Positions 12,501 through 23,880 are shown, numbered from the stretch's first letter. The stretch is DNA of 64,000 nucleotides from Rhynchospora pubera (GCA_028095005.1 CM051463.1:65014251-65078250); one strand, 5' to 3'. Numbers and translations are program-made. Notes: generated by a model from the sequence alone, not told the origin.

Positions 12501-13560
12501 GTCTTTTACTAAACATAGTCATCCATCATCAAATATGAAATGGAGATATTTTTTAGAGTTTTAGAATTAAGGTATGCAACCTTCAATTCCTAAACAAACT
12601 CTTAATAAAGATAACTCTACGTATTCAACGGTAATGACTTAAATGAATAAGTCATTTCCTATACGGAGTTAACTTTACATCTCTCGAACATTCTCTTATT
12701 CTTCATTGCTAACACATTTCGTTAAATGCGAGCATATGAACTAGTATCAAGTTACTAGTGTGAATTAAAGATAGTGAGATAATTTGAGCGACAAATACAC
12801 TTTAGGATTAGAATATTTCTAATCGTCACAATCATGGTATTTCAGACAACCTTTCAAATGCCTCCCATAAACGGCAAATGAAACATCTCATGTGACTCAT
12901 GGTCATAAATGAGAGTCTCGAAATTTCAACTCATACATTGGTGAAGTATTTCTTGAATACTTAATCAATCACCTTTTTGCATTAACAAGCGTGCGAAAAA
13001 GGTAACATTATATCCTTCATGATTCCAAAGAGATCGTATGACAATATCAACAATCCTTGATATCGGAGATTAATATCTCTAGTCATCAATTAGCTACTTC
13101 AATCTTTCGATTTGTAAGCTAATGAAACATTCATATAACTTCTTTTAAAAGAATAATCTCTTGGTCAACTCATATTCTTTATACTCAATCATAAATGACG
13201 GAGTTAATATCTACTTTCTCCAAGAACACTTTCTTGAGTAAGCGGATGAGAACGTACGAGTTAATTTTAGTCCATATGAATTCGCTAATTCAAAGGTCTA
13301 GAAATTTCAAATGAGGATATTAAGCACACGCTTTATTGAAAAACTTTTCGCCAAAAGTCAATCAATCATCGCGTTGCTACGTTCGGGTAGTTTGAGGAAA
13401 GTTTTTGGGAATTGACATACTCAAGTTTCTCTTCACTAAGATCGTGTCTTAGGAATCGGTATTACTTCTATAAGTGAATACTTTTAGAAACGAGTTTGTT
13501 AATTTTCAAAGATTGATCGCAACAAAATTAACAATTTAAACATCTATAACAAAATCAATT
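9511..13560 (-). pseudogene. Decayed gag-pol of element A
   Basis: Collinear with the intact gag-pol of element B (36921-41066) but with no long open frame. Recognisable pieces are the RNase H region near 9617-9990 (a stretch matching TTCGGTGACGGAATC of B occurs near 9950), an RT-region block that is locally duplicated in tandem (10886-10928 and 10936-10985), and a 64-codon fragment at 11722-11916 matching the end of the integrase core (FTLN-VP-KS-E). No protein of this element can be functional, so transposition must have used proteins supplied in trans. Confidence 0.82.
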
Positions 13561-15640
13561 TATGGTCATTTAGTTTATGCAATTGTTTTATTTATAACAA
13601 ATAAAACTCCCACTACATTTATTTAATGTCCCTAATATAGTAGGTTTTCCAAGATCCCTATTTTCGTTGAGATGGTGCTAGCGTCGGCGTGACACCAAAA
13701 CAACTAGATAAGGTAGGTTCTCCAACCAATCATTCCATATGATTCTTGGTTTGTGAAATATCACATGTACATCCACAAACTTTGCCCCGATGTCCAATCC
13801 GATTAGAAAACATCGTTAAGTAACCTTTCTCTATTTGCTCCTAGTAAATCCGATTTACACCCCGACACGGATGATGGAACACGATGTCCCGCGTCGGCGA
13901 GAATGCATCAATGAACGATCATACACGTTAGAAGGGGATAGAGAGAAGGAGGGCGATTTAACTTAATCATGTTTTGTTTGGGACAATCAATTAAGTGACA
14001 CTTGTTTGGTGGTCATGTAAGCATACACCCATACCTAGCCTATGACAATTCATAGCAATCACAAGCAATCACATATAAGCATCTCATAGTTGTGGGTTTG
14101 TATGGCTCCCGCTTGCATTAGTTTCGCCACATCGTCCATGGAGCAAAACTAATCTAATCCTTGTCCCTCCCACTAAATTCTATAAGGATCTAAATCCTAT
14201 ATAAAATAAAGGTACAAAATACATGTGAAAACATCCTATTCCCATCCTAGCCTTAGGGGCATGCAAGCCTCACAAGTTACATTAAAATTAATCAACAAAT
14301 TAATTAATTAATGGCACCAAAGGCCGCATTACAAACATTCACACATGCATTCAAATACAACCACAAGGCATTGAGTCTTGAGCCATACTAAACCCACTAT
14401 CCACCTACAAAACAAAGTTAGCACATACAAGCACTTTGTTTCCAATTAACGATTTTCAAGCATCTTTGCGTATCGTTTGCTATAAGTAAATTCCGTGTAT
14501 AAATTCTCAATTTTAAACAACCAAACTTGTTTAAATTCATTTAGAAAGTTCTTTCAACATCCCATAACTGAAAGGAGATCAAACAAGGAGTTTTCTAATT
14601 ATTTTCAACTAGTTTGAATACTTAGAAAAACAGTAATTTAACAAAAAACGTAACTAATGGAATCCAACAAAAACAACAGTTTTCGGCCTCCAAAAATTCT
14701 CAAATAAATTACTTAAGCTCCTTATCATAGTTGTGATTACCAGTAAAAATTTCAAGAAGAGATCTTAAACCATCTGGGAGAATCAAAAAAGACAAATCTC
14801 TTACAAGTGCACGAAACACCGTTATGAGATTTTCAGCTTATCCTCTCAACCATTTGGTCTGTTAGACCACCTTCTAATCAGTTTTTATATATACAATATA
14901 CATAGAAAAACTAGTTTAGTCTATAGTCTAACTATCCATGAAAGGAAAACCACCAAGTTCAGTTCAAAAAGTTCGAGTTACAAACTAAACAATCAACAAC
15001 TTCTGTACTGGAACAGACTGTCGATCGAAATGTTCTAACCTAGTTGAAGGTCCAAACTTCCACGAAAAATTATGAAATTAATTTTCCTGGAATCCTAACT
15101 CAAAATAGAACAACTCCATGTAAACAGAATTTTTAAAGGAGTTCTCAGTTGGTACAGTTTATTAGAACAATCGATTTGCTCAACAAACTGGATCTGACGA
15201 GATCTTCCTTTTCATACTTGAAAAACCCACAAATTAATCCAAGTCATGCAACAATTTATACATGCTCAGAAAGAGCTTCAAGTCCTCTTTAAATCTAGCC
15301 ATAGAACACTGGTACTTATATTCAAAATATAAATCTTTCAAGCCATTCAAACAGGACAGTGCGAGCAGAAACTGGTTCTGCGCACTGTCGCCGTTTTATT
15401 CACAATAAATCTATACTAATTCAGAAAAATGTGAATCCAACGCCAAAAGAATCACAATCCAAAGATCTACAACTTTCATGTAGATGGAAAGATCTTCCAG
15501 AGAACATATCACATTGAAAAACGCGAAACAACACAGAAAATACCATTTTCAGACAGCAAACAAACGCATCATCTCTACTAATCCGTTAATTAGCTAATTT
15601 CTCTTAATTAAGTGTCAAAATAGCTTAAGTACGACCATGT
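13561..15640 (-). other. Conserved 5' leader of element A
   Basis: About 2 kb between PBS and the old gag start. From about 13830 to the PBS it is nearly the same as the leader of element B (41340-43141), for example the block with GCTCCTAGTAAATCCG. This is in sharp contrast with the decayed gag-pol. In BARE/Angela elements the long leader carries packaging and dimerisation signals, which would explain selective conservation; that role is inferred here. Confidence 0.7.
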
Positions 15641-15652
15641 GCTCTGATACCA
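15641..15652 (-). promoter_or_regulatory. Primer binding site (initiator tRNA-Met) of element A
   Basis: The minus strand reads TGGTATCAGAGC, the canonical Copia PBS complementary to the 3' end of initiator tRNA-Met, one base from the 5' LTR. Confidence 0.92.
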
Positions 15653-15653
15653 C

Positions 15654-17417
15654 TGTTAGGAAATCGCCCAATTTTAATTTTGTGACTAATTACTAACTAA
15701 TTAATCCAATTAAACAAAGAGCAAGAGAGATCTAGTACGTAAACCATTCGACACAAAGAGAAAAGAGGTGGAATTGTACCTCCCGCGAAATCGTATTCGC
15801 GGGGCTCGATCCTACGGCATGGGAATCGATGGGGTGCTCTCCTTCGCCTCCTATTCGCGGCGCCTCGAGTCCACTATGGTATTAACCAAGTTCTTCTCAA
15901 TTCGTGCTAGCGAAGAGAAGAACGAGTCTAATCCCAAGCGTTCCCTTTCTTCAACCAACGAACCAATTGATTTGTGGGAGAATGGGATGCTCAACACATG
16001 AGCTAGAGTGGAGAGGAGAGAGGGGGGGGGCGGCGCACCACAAAGGGGAGGCCAATAGTGGCGGCTAGGGAGAGGAGGAGAGAGAAGAAGACCAAGGAGC
16101 CTCCAATAGGTGCCTTATATAGCCTCTTAACCCTAGATAGGAGTTCACACAAATTACAATTGTGCCACTCCTACCTACCTCATGTGGCCGGCCTCCTAGT
16201 GGGCTCTCTTGGCCCACTAGGCCATCTCTATTTGGTTCCTTTAATTCTATTAATTAAAGGCCCACTCATAGCTTATTCAATTTGGACATTTAATTTACTA
16301 ATAAATTAAAGCCCAAATAACTTAACTAAATTAAGTGTGTTATTTATAAATAATTATTAACTTAATAATAATTATTTAGAGATTAGACAATGCATTAATT
16401 TATTTCTATATGATCCATTTGACTTAATTAATTATAACGGTCCATAACGCTATTTAATTAATTAATCAACTTATCATATTTTGCAATACTCATTATTGCA
16501 AATAAATAAATAATGCACGTATGATTAAATACCAATTTTGTGTGACCCTTTGAGGATTTATGCTATGTTGGACATGGAATTAAATCGCTATTTAATTCCA
16601 ATAATCATAAGCGGTATCTAGCAACACGTTATGATTCCCAATTCGCATAAATAGTGTACTGCTACAATATTTCAATCCTGCATAAGAGAATAAATGTATT
16701 TCCCTATTTTGATTCTTATGTCACACGATATCATCGTATAATCCAAGATAGGAATGTGTCATTCTTGCAGATTATACGTTTCTTCATCTAGAGATAATTG
16801 TATAAAGTTGCATGCAAACAATCTATCTCCATCAAGGGGCCCAAACAGATATCGTCACTCACTAAGTGAATTAATGAGGGACATACGGTTTTCTTGATGA
16901 TTAACTTTTCCCCGCACAATTCAAGAGAACATAAATAAAGTCCGTATAGCAGCCCTTATCGGGAATCAGCGGTAGACAGTATTTATTGAACCTATCCTCA
17001 TGTGGAAAAGATAAACATCTCAAACTTAGAACCAAAATCATAACGAAATAAACAATGACACATAACACAATCCATATGTTTATTTCGATGGGTCAAGTCC
17101 TGTGCTATGTTCCATAACATACACATATGCAATTAAGTTGGTAACTCTTTACCTATGATTTGTAGAACTTAATCATCACTTAACTTGCATACTAATCTTA
17201 TATGATAATTAATGTTCCTTGTTAATTATCAAGATTATGGACCGTTTAGATTTATTATTGTCATTCTAAAGAATGATCCACAGAGATCTACAATTCAGAT
17301 CCTCAACCTGAATGATCTGTCAATAATAAACCTAGGAACAGATGATAAAATATCATCCAAAACATAAACTAATAATTAAGTCATTAAATTATTGACTTCT
17401 AGGACATAACTCTAACA
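15654..17417 (-). repeat. 5' LTR of element A
   Basis: 1,764 bp, two differences from the partner LTR at 7734-9497. TATA box at 16115-16122 (minus). Terminates in CTAACA at 17417, followed by the CTCTC target duplication. Confidence 0.92.
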
Positions 17418-18538
17418 CTCTCTCCACGAGATCCAGATCTGGTTCTGGGACATTTTCTCTCTTCTTGGGCGACTAAGGAGGAAAGGAAGAGATTTTAGCT
17501 CTGGTTCTTGGTTGCTACAATGAGTTCCGAAGGTCTCAAAGCGTTTCTAGCGCAACAGTGGTGGCTAATTGTTGGGAAACTTGGCTATCTGTTGTATCGA
17601 ACCAATTCTCACTTTAATTTCTGAATTTATGGCTTGTTTAAACTTATTTATTGTTATTTGTATGGATTGTATTAATATGCTAGGCTAAAAATTTGTTGCT
17701 TTAGGGGTAGATGTAGCCTAGATTTGGTTTGCTTGTTTTGTTGATGGAAGAAGTCAATTACCTTTGGGAGTTTTATTGATTTGAGTTAATTGTTACTTGT
17801 GTTGCTCGGCATTTGTACAATCGCATTTGTTGGGAACTTCAATCCATTATAATAACTTAACCTTTCATGAGTATTTCGAGGTAGGTCAAGGGCGAAAGTC
17901 GACCAGATAGTAACCAAAAGTAAACACTTCTAGTTAGACGACGGTCTAATTTAGATATCTCGCAGAAAACCAATTGTAAACTCGAATAGGTCCACCGATA
18001 ACGAAAGTTGGGGTGCGATGCATTCGATGAGGGTTGTTAACACTATATCCCATTCCAAATACCGTACCCAATAGGCGAAAGCGGAGGGTTAGAGAGTTAG
18101 GTATGGCTAGATTGACCTTTGGCTTGAATAAATCAACAAAAGAGTAAACCACAGCATTTACACAGTGGAATTCGGTTCGAATTAGTAAGGCTGAATACGA
18201 CAGTGCTAAGTCTTGCAGCCCTGTGACCAAATTTAGGTGAAATCGAATCTTAAGGCACATTTATTATCATATATTAAACTGTTAGAAAACTCCAAAAATA
18301 TTTACTTGAATTGTTTTGCATTATTTTCATACTTGCAATTGCATTCCTTTATTTCTCTTCTTTTTATCTAATTTGTGACACCAATTCTCTTCTCAATTTT
18401 TATTGTCTAGATTTAACGAACTAATAAGAATATTACTCATATCCATCTCTGTGGGTTCGACACCTTTACTCTACTACAAACGACTAGTCGAGTACAAAGT
18501 TTATTTGTTTGACCTTAATTTACACCTCGATCATGAAT

Positions 18539-19711
18539 TTTCTTAAAACTTAGTAAATTTTGCTTACATGATATTTCAAACGACCCCAAATTTGTAAGTT
18601 CTTCCACAGGGAAAGAAAATTATATCCTTCTCCCAAATTAATTATCTAACAAAACAAAACATTCTTCTTAAATAATTATAAGTTTGCAGATAGTTACAAT
18701 TATAGTGGACTTATTCAAATCATTCTTATTGAGCCGCACCAATTCCAAAGAGAGCACTTAAATGTTGTTGTTTGTTCATGCCTTTCAAATATACTGAAAC
18801 ACTGTTGGTGCATCCTTTTACCAGTACAGAGCTAACTGTTGGTGCATCCTTCGTAAATTTTTATTGATCACAGTGTTACAATAGTATGTTTCAGTAATGA
18901 TCCCCCTTCTATACAGTGGTCTACCTCTTCTATTTATAAGCTTCAAGTAGGAGATTCTCTTGCTGACGTCACCCATTAGCCATTAGGCCACTTGACCCGC
19001 CTGGTCTACCAGAGTTCACCTTAGACAAGAGTGACGAAAGTTTTTTGTTCCTCATTCATCATCCGAGAAGACTCGATTTATTTTCCCGAACTATTCTCGA
19101 GTCATAGACCCTGGTCTCGTGAGTTAGGCCTGTTGGGCCGAGCCCAATCAATTACAATAACACAACTTAAAAAAAATAAAGTATTAAATCGATTTTAGTA
19201 TAGAAAGAGATCAAGCACAAAAATCCACACAATAGAAACTCAATCAACTACTGAACACACAATATAGTATCTTTACACCCAAAACCTACGAAGCTTTACA
19301 ATAAAATTAACTAAAATTACTTCAATTTTTCACATTCCTCACGCACAACACAAGTCAATTTAAACTATGGGAGGTTGAAAACGGGAGGAAAAGTACGAGA
19401 CAATTTCGAAATGCGTTTGGTGGAGGATATGAAGCCTTGAATCTCCTCGATATGATTCGTTATGAGGTTGGGTTTGAAATTTGAAAGAGGGAGAAAGAAA
19501 GGGATGAAGCGACGACTAGGGTTTGTGACAATGATGAATAGAGATATGTAATTTTGGGGTTTGGGAGGTATTTGAAAATTGAAATTCACCTTCTTCTAAA
19601 TAAATAAGGTTAACTGATGACCTTTTCCCCCCTTTTTTTTATTTTTTCTACCCCTAATGTGTAACAAATTGTACGTAATAAGTAAAAGTGTGGGTGCAAG
19701 TGATAGTCTAC
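18539..19711. other. Mixed intergenic DNA, possible small LTR-like piece
   Basis: No convincing gene. At 18838-19159 a TGTTGGTGCATCC start, a minus-strand TATA-like box (TATAAATA near 18940) and an end in AATAACA could be a solo LTR, but no TSD fits and the start motif occurs twice (about 18802 and 18838). A minus-strand frame at 19365-19589 (74 codons) contains AAACCCTAG-type leader sequence and could be a relic exon or 5' UTR; its product is unknown. Confidence 0.35.
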
Positions 19712-19862
19712 GGCTCCGTTTGGATAGGTGTGGAAAAAAAGAAAGAAGTGAGAATAAATATTGGGAAATATGTAACTTTGTGAAGAGTTTGGATTGTTTA
19801 TAATTTTTTTTTCTTTCCTTCTTCCTTCTTCCCACTTCTTCTCAACGCATCCAAACGGAGGC
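19712..19862. mobile_element. MITE, GGCTCCGTTTGGAT family, copy 2
   Basis: 151 bp. Ends are GGCTCCGTTTGGATAGGTGT and CGCATCCAAACGGAGGC. The interior is clearly related to copy 1 at 1915-2054 (shared TTGTGAAGA and GATTGTTTATAATTTTTTTT). No open frame. Flanking CTA on both sides is a possible 3-bp target duplication if one extra base is allowed. Confidence 0.78.
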
Positions 19863-19929
19863 CTAGAAAAGTCGAGTAGTTCTTTTTCCGTAATTAAATA
19901 CGGATCATCTCCACTGGAGCATTGTTCTC

Positions 19930-20127
19930 TAAATAGCTTAGTTCTCATATAGAGAAATTCTGAATGTTTTTCATTTGTTTCGTTCTTACTCTGCATATAT
20001 GCAAATATACTTGAACTTATAATTCGTACTTGAGCAGGAGCTACAGGTCTCAACTCGGTGGAATATCCAACCTCCAGCTTGCAGCTTCTACCCGTGCAGC
20101 TCTTCCACTGTGGCGGTGTATGTTTAC
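19930..20127 (+). pseudogene. Rsm22/METTL17-like unit 1, left part
   Basis: About 200 bp that matches 48970-49176 nearly base for base, up to the GTGTATGTTTAC site where element C inserted. It is the upstream part of a repeated, decayed gene unit whose next exon continues at 31838. The stretch itself has no intact frame. Confidence 0.65.
20123..20127. repeat. Target-site duplication TTTAC, left
   Basis: TTTAC precedes TGTTGTCCC of element C and is repeated at 31833-31837. The uninterrupted paralogous site is at about 49168-49180 (GTATGTTTACAATACAAAG). Confidence 0.95.
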
Positions 20128-20695
20128 TGTTGTCCCTAAAAATAGGCCTAGAGGGGGGTGAATAGGCACAAAAATAAATTTCTAAACCGGTATGGTCAAT
20201 ATTTGGTTCAATTCAAACTTGGTCTAAAACAAACAATCAAAGCACAAGCAATTCAAGAATAGCAAGAGAATAAAGAGAGAAAGAGAGAGAGAAATTGAAC
20301 ACGCGATGTATTACGGAGTTCCGACCCGCTAGGAAGTGCTAGCCTTAGTCGTACGTCTCCGGGAGTTTCGCAACCTCGAAATGGGCGCGCTCCGTTCAAT
20401 TCCACAACGAACGGGACTACAACTTCGAACCGAATCACCTCGTCACAAGGACACTCGAGGCGGATCGGCCTAACTCGAATAAACAATCTTAAACACTCAA
20501 AGAATTGAGGCTCTAACCAAATCACTCAATAAATCTAGCAATGAACACTAGTGGATTGGTTTGCACACTCTAATCTCAATGATTTTGCTAAAATAATGCT
20601 CAAACACAAGAGAGAGTAATGTCTAACTGGTTGGAGCTCAAAAGGGAGGAGTTTCAAAGGTTTCAAAAGTGTCTAAACAGTTCCAAGAGGCCCCA

Positions 20696-20704
20696 TATAT
20701 ATAG
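20696..20704 (-). promoter_or_regulatory. TATA box of element C LTR
   Basis: The minus strand reads CTATATATA within GGCGCCCTCTATATATATGG. The same box lies in the other LTR at 30828-30836. It sits just downstream, in transcript sense, of the palindrome array. Confidence 0.7.
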
Positions 20705-20744
20705 AGGGCGCCAACAGCTCCAAAGACCAGTCAAAACAGACTCT

Positions 20745-21460
20745 GGCGTTATACAACGCTATATGGCGTTGTACAACGCCTAAATAGCCGTTGAAAAATC
20801 AAACGGTCACAGACAATAACGTTGTGAGTTGTCAGAGCGTTGTGTAACGCTGTATAGCGTTGCACAACGCTTCAGCAAAATCCAAAGCAAAAGCTCGACA
20901 GTTCCGTTGGAACTTGTCAGAGCGTTGTGTAACGCTTGGTAGCGTTGCACAACGAAGTCAAGAAAACGAATAAGGCAGAACTGACAAACTCAAACAACAT
21001 TGTCAGAACGTCATACGACGCTGACTGGCGTCACACAACGTCGCCGTTGCACAACGCTATTCAGCGTTGCTCTACGCGACCAGAGCAACTGAGCGAGGTC
21101 TGAGCGATTTTTAGAGCGTTACACAACGCTATGATGCATGGAACATGGCAGCATGCATGCAGCATCAATGCAGATCGATGTCTGAGCAATGCAAAGTTGC
21201 TTGCTTCATGACTACGTTGTACAACGCTGAATAGCGTTACACAACATAGGAGCGGCAACGTTGTGTAACGTTACTTAGCGTTGCACAACGTTCTGACAAG
21301 GGAGATAATGAATTTAATAGGTTTAAAAGCAAATGAACTAACGTTGCACAACGCTACTGAGCGTTGTGCAACGCTGTTCCAACCTTGTCAGAGATTTTGC
21401 AATTTAAGATCGAATTAACTCAGCGTTGTGTAACGGCAACTGGCGTTGTATGACGCTGGA
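20745..21460. repeat. Array of GCGTTGTACAACGC-type palindromes in LTR C
   Basis: About 18 dispersed 14-bp imperfect palindromes with the pattern (G/A)CGTTGYRYAACG(C/T), often in pairs about 19 bp apart (for example 20747 and 20766; 20840 and 20857; 21259 and 21278; 21342 and 21361). The central four bases vary (TATA, TGTA, TGCA, GTGT) while the CGTT/AACG arms are kept. The identical array is in the 5' LTR (30877-31592). Confidence 0.85.
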
Positions 21461-21700
21461 CATAAAAACTGAGCATTTTACCAGCAAATTGATTGAGATT
21501 AGTTTAGAGTTTAATTAAACCTTAATTACTGACTCTAACTGGACCAAAGCAATCTCTTGAAGCTCCAAACTAAGTGCCACACTTGCTTTAATCCATTCTT
21601 CAACAAATTTAGCTATAAAACACTAAAAAAGAGATGTTAGTTTAAAGGTTTCGGTGTTGTTTTGCAAATCGGCAAATCGAGAGAAAATGTTTAACCAACA

Positions 21701-21865
21701 ATCTCCCCCTTTTGCCGAGTTGCAAAACAACACCTAAGGTACATTTGGGACTTGATACAACAAGGCGGAATAACCCAAATTACCTAATTCTCCCCCTTTT
21801 TGCAATTAGGGAAAAGAATACCCAAAACGCCCTTGATGACAAACCATAACAATCCTCCCCCTTTC
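21701..21865 (-). promoter_or_regulatory. Multiple polypurine tracts of element C
   Basis: Three purine-rich tracts on the minus strand lie upstream of the 3' LTR: the complement of ATCTCCCCCTTTT at 21701-21713 (directly at the LTR), of AATTCTCCCCCTTTTT at about 21786-21801, and of AATCCTCCCCCTTTC at 21851-21865. Repeated PPTs are a described feature of Sireviruses. Confidence 0.8.
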
Positions 21866-22182
21866 GAAAAGAATTTGGCCACTAAGTTCATTTGATTAGG
21901 GGTATCTAACAAGGTTTAATGAGGGCTTAAACTAACAATTATAGACCATGCATGCATATTAAAAGAAAAAGAGCTAATGAACGAAGCAATTTAGCACAAC
22001 ATAATTCATTAAAAATATACCAAGTCATACAACATTCATAAGCAAAACAAATCCATTTAGCACAAACTTGAGCAATCAAAAAACACCGAAAAAACACACA
22101 AAAGATACGAAAGGCAAAGAAACTACGAAAAGCAAAATGAAAAGAAGGAGAGGGCTAAGGCTTGGAGATGGTTTCGGCTCGA

Positions 22183-23484
22183 CTACTCCTCATCATCATC
22201 ACCCGCTCCACTACCGGATCCCCTCTTGAGGTGGAGCTCCATCCTTCCCCAAAGATTGATCATCTCATCCTTGAGATGAGTGATCGAGGCATCGGTCTTG
22301 GCTTGGTAAGCGGTCAAGTTTTCTTCAATAGTGTTGAACCGCGTATCAATGTGAGTGGTCAAAGCGGCGAATTTTGCATCAAGATAGGCATGAAAGTCTT
22401 GAGGTGCGCCTTGACCCTCCACCCGTCCTCCGGGCACATGCAATGGTTCATTGCCTATCTCCTCATATTGATTGATGGTGGCATTTGGGCGGAAGATGTA
22501 ATTGTTGCGGTGGAATGCACCGGGCACAATAGAGTTATCATCTTGGGTCGTCCATCCGGTAACATTGAGATATGCCATGAGGTTTTCGGGAGTGGCAATG
22601 GCATTCTCGGGCACGGGTTCGCCCCAAAGGGGTGTGTCATGAGGGATGCCGTTTTCAATGAGAATAGATTGAATGATGTGGGCATATGGAAATGAGAAGC
22701 GAGAAGAGGTATCGACCCGTGCCATATGAGCAAGCATGATGTAAGGAAGATTCACCTTTTGATTCATCTCAAGGAGGGAGCGAAGGAGAAACACGGCGAA
22801 TTGCTCCACATTTGTTTTGATTGTTGCCTTCGGAGTGATGATATTGTTGATGAAGAGGAAGAGAAGGCGGTGCAAGGCCGGTAGCTCGGTGGCGGTGAAT
22901 TGGCGAACGTTAAAGTTCCTCCAACAGTAAAAGAAGCGGTGGTACTCGTCATACGGAGGCAATTCACGGGGCCAATTGGCATGAATGTAGATCTCCAAGT
23001 TGTCATTGTTGAGGCCGAGAAGGTTGGCCAATGTTTCCTCGGTGATGGAGATGTGGCGACCGAGGACATAGGAGTTTGCGGTTGGGTGGCCATCGGTCCA
23101 TGTCATGGTAAGATTGGCATAGAAAAGCTTGATTAAGGACGGGTTGTAAGGTTGAGAATGCGCGAGAAGACCCGCCATATTCCAATATTCGATCCTTTCT
23201 TTGATCCAAGTCAATTCTCTTGGATTCAAGTAGTAGACACCATAGGGGTGCTCGAAGTAGAAGCACTCGGAACACTCGCGATTGACATCGCGGTATTGGC
23301 AAAAATGCATGTACGAGACCGAGTCTTTGAATAGGTAGTTATTTGAGGAGGAGAGGGTCCAATCCACGGGTACCGGGGGTATATCCATTGGTATTGGTTG
23401 GTCGGGTTGAACCGGTGGGTTGGATGAGGAAGCGCCCTTGGGGTTGCGCTTAGACCTTTTGTTGGTAGCGGTTTTCGGTGCCAT
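22183..23484 (-). CDS. Extra ORF of element C, putative plant transposon protein domain
   Basis: 433 codons from the first in-frame ATG (complement of 23482-23484; MAPKTATNKRSKRNPKG), ending at 22183. The open frame continues upstream to 23898 without an ATG, but that part is a translated CT-rich leader and is excluded. The N-terminus is basic and low complexity. A globular middle (roughly residues 50-300) contains SECFYFEHPYGVYY, LIKLFYANL and LGRHISITEETLANLLGL, which resemble the plant transposon-protein domain found in many retroelement accessory ORFs. The tail has a possible coiled coil (FAALTTHIDTRFNTIEENL) and an acidic C-terminus (GDDDEE). No membrane segment or zinc finger is seen. 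It occupies the env-like position of Sireviruses, but nothing shows it to be an envelope protein; its function is unknown. Confidence 0.75.
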   Translation of the reverse strand: MAPKTATNKRSKRNPKGASSSNPPVQPDQPIPMDIPPVPVDWTLSSSNNYLFKDSVSYMHFCQYRDVNRECSECFYFEHPYGVYYLNPRELTWIKERIEYWNMAGLLAHSQPYNPSLIKLFYANLTMTWTDGHPTANSYVLGRHISITEETLANLLGLNNDNLEIYIHANWPRELPPYDEYHRFFYCWRNFNVRQFTATELPALHRLLFLFINNIITPKATIKTNVEQFAVFLLRSLLEMNQKVNLPYIMLAHMARVDTSSRFSFPYAHIIQSILIENGIPHDTPLWGEPVPENAIATPENLMAYLNVTGWTTQDDNSIVPGAFHRNNYIFRPNATINQYEEIGNEPLHVPGGRVEGQGAPQDFHAYLDAKFAALTTHIDTRFNTIEENLTAYQAKTDASITHLKDEMINLWGRMELHLKRGSGSGAGDDDEE

Positions 23485-23880
23485 TGAGAATTGAGAGAGA
23501 AAGGATGAGGCTAAACCTTTAAATTGAAGAGCCGGAGAGGATGAGATGGCCCTGGAGAGCACAGAACCGAAGCCGATCGAAAATCCGACGGTCGGATCGC
23601 CGGAATTGACGGTGATGGTGATGGCTAGGGTTTCGGTGGATTGAGGGATAGAGAGAGAGAGAGAGAGAATTGAGGATATGAGAGTGGAGAGGAGAGAGAG
23701 AGGAGTATTTTGGTGGTATTGGTTGGAGTGGAGAGAGAGAGTTGAGAGAGTATTGAGAGAGAGAGATGAAGGGGTGTGAGTTGGAGAGAAAGAGAGAGAA
23801 AATAGAAGAGGCTCGGATTTGAGAGAAAGGAGGAAGAAGAAGAAGAAAAAGGTGGGGTCGCATCTGTTAAAAACGCGTCC
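23485..23880 (-). promoter_or_regulatory. CT-rich leader upstream of the extra ORF
   Basis: In minus-strand sense this is a long CT/TC-repeat tract (about 23640-23850), then an AAACCCTAG telo-box-like motif near 23625, then the ATG at 23484. This is how many plant nuclear genes begin. It suggests the extra ORF may have its own promoter and leader, possibly captured from a host gene. Confidence 0.45.

Larger units (their letters stand above)
7734..17417 (-). mobile_element. Element A: young non-autonomous Angela-type Copia retrotransposon
   Basis: A 9,684-bp LTR element on the minus strand. LTRs at 7734-9497 (3') and 15654-17417 (5') are both 1,764 bp and differ at only two positions by eye (8865/16785 and 8985/16905). 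The PBS for initiator tRNA-Met is the complement of GCTCTGATACCA at 15641-15652; the PPT is the complement of ATCTCCCACTTGG at 9498-9510. The LTR start on the minus strand (TGTTAGAGTTATGTCC) and LTR size resemble the Angela/BARE-1 group. The internal region (9498-15653) corresponds throughout to element B, but the gag-pol part is full of stops and shifts while the leader is well conserved. It inserted into LTR D1 with a perfect 5-bp TSD. Confidence 0.92.
7188..18533 (+). mobile_element. Solo LTR D1 (Gypsy-like), split by element A
   Basis: Two parts, 7188-7733 and 17423-18533, align as one unit of about 1.66 kb with the reverse complement of 50177-51887 (D2). Shared landmarks include GGCTAGACGACTCATTCCTAG near 7360, the run from GGCGAAAGTCGACCAG (about 17890) to the 3' end, and the terminal CACCTCGATCA. 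The left end is CGATATCTCG where D2 has TGATATCTCA, so the 5' TG is mutated. Flanks TGGAT and TGAAT could be a decayed TSD. The ending resembles Athila/Tat-type LTRs that precede a tRNA-Asp-type PBS, but no PBS or internal region follows, hence solo LTR. Frames inside it (such as 17946-18260 minus) are chance. Confidence 0.72.
20128..21700 (-). repeat. 3' LTR of element C
   Basis: 1,573 bp, TGTTGTCCC...CCAACA. TATA box on the minus strand (complement of 20696-20704). The U3 half (about 20745-21460) carries some 18 copies of a 14-bp CpG-rich near-palindrome of the type GCGTTGTACAACGC. Frames at 20253-20525 and 21061-21258 are LTR shadows. Confidence 0.92.

Noticed and set aside
18838..19159. 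Candidate small solo LTR (TGTTGGTG...AATAACA)
   Set aside because: No matching target duplication, and the start motif occurs twice; kept only as a remark.
20253..21258. Minus-strand frames of 90 and 65 codons in LTR C, repeated at 30385-31390
   Set aside because: They lie in the LTR; the second consists of translated palindrome repeats.
20745..21460. Palindrome array considered as a CRISPR-like array
   Set aside because: Repeats are 14-bp palindromes at irregular spacing within a plant LTR, with no uniform spacers; a CRISPR interpretation does not apply.
22162..23334. Plus-strand frames of 177, 78 and 60 codons
   Set aside because: Shadows of the minus-strand extra ORF of element C.
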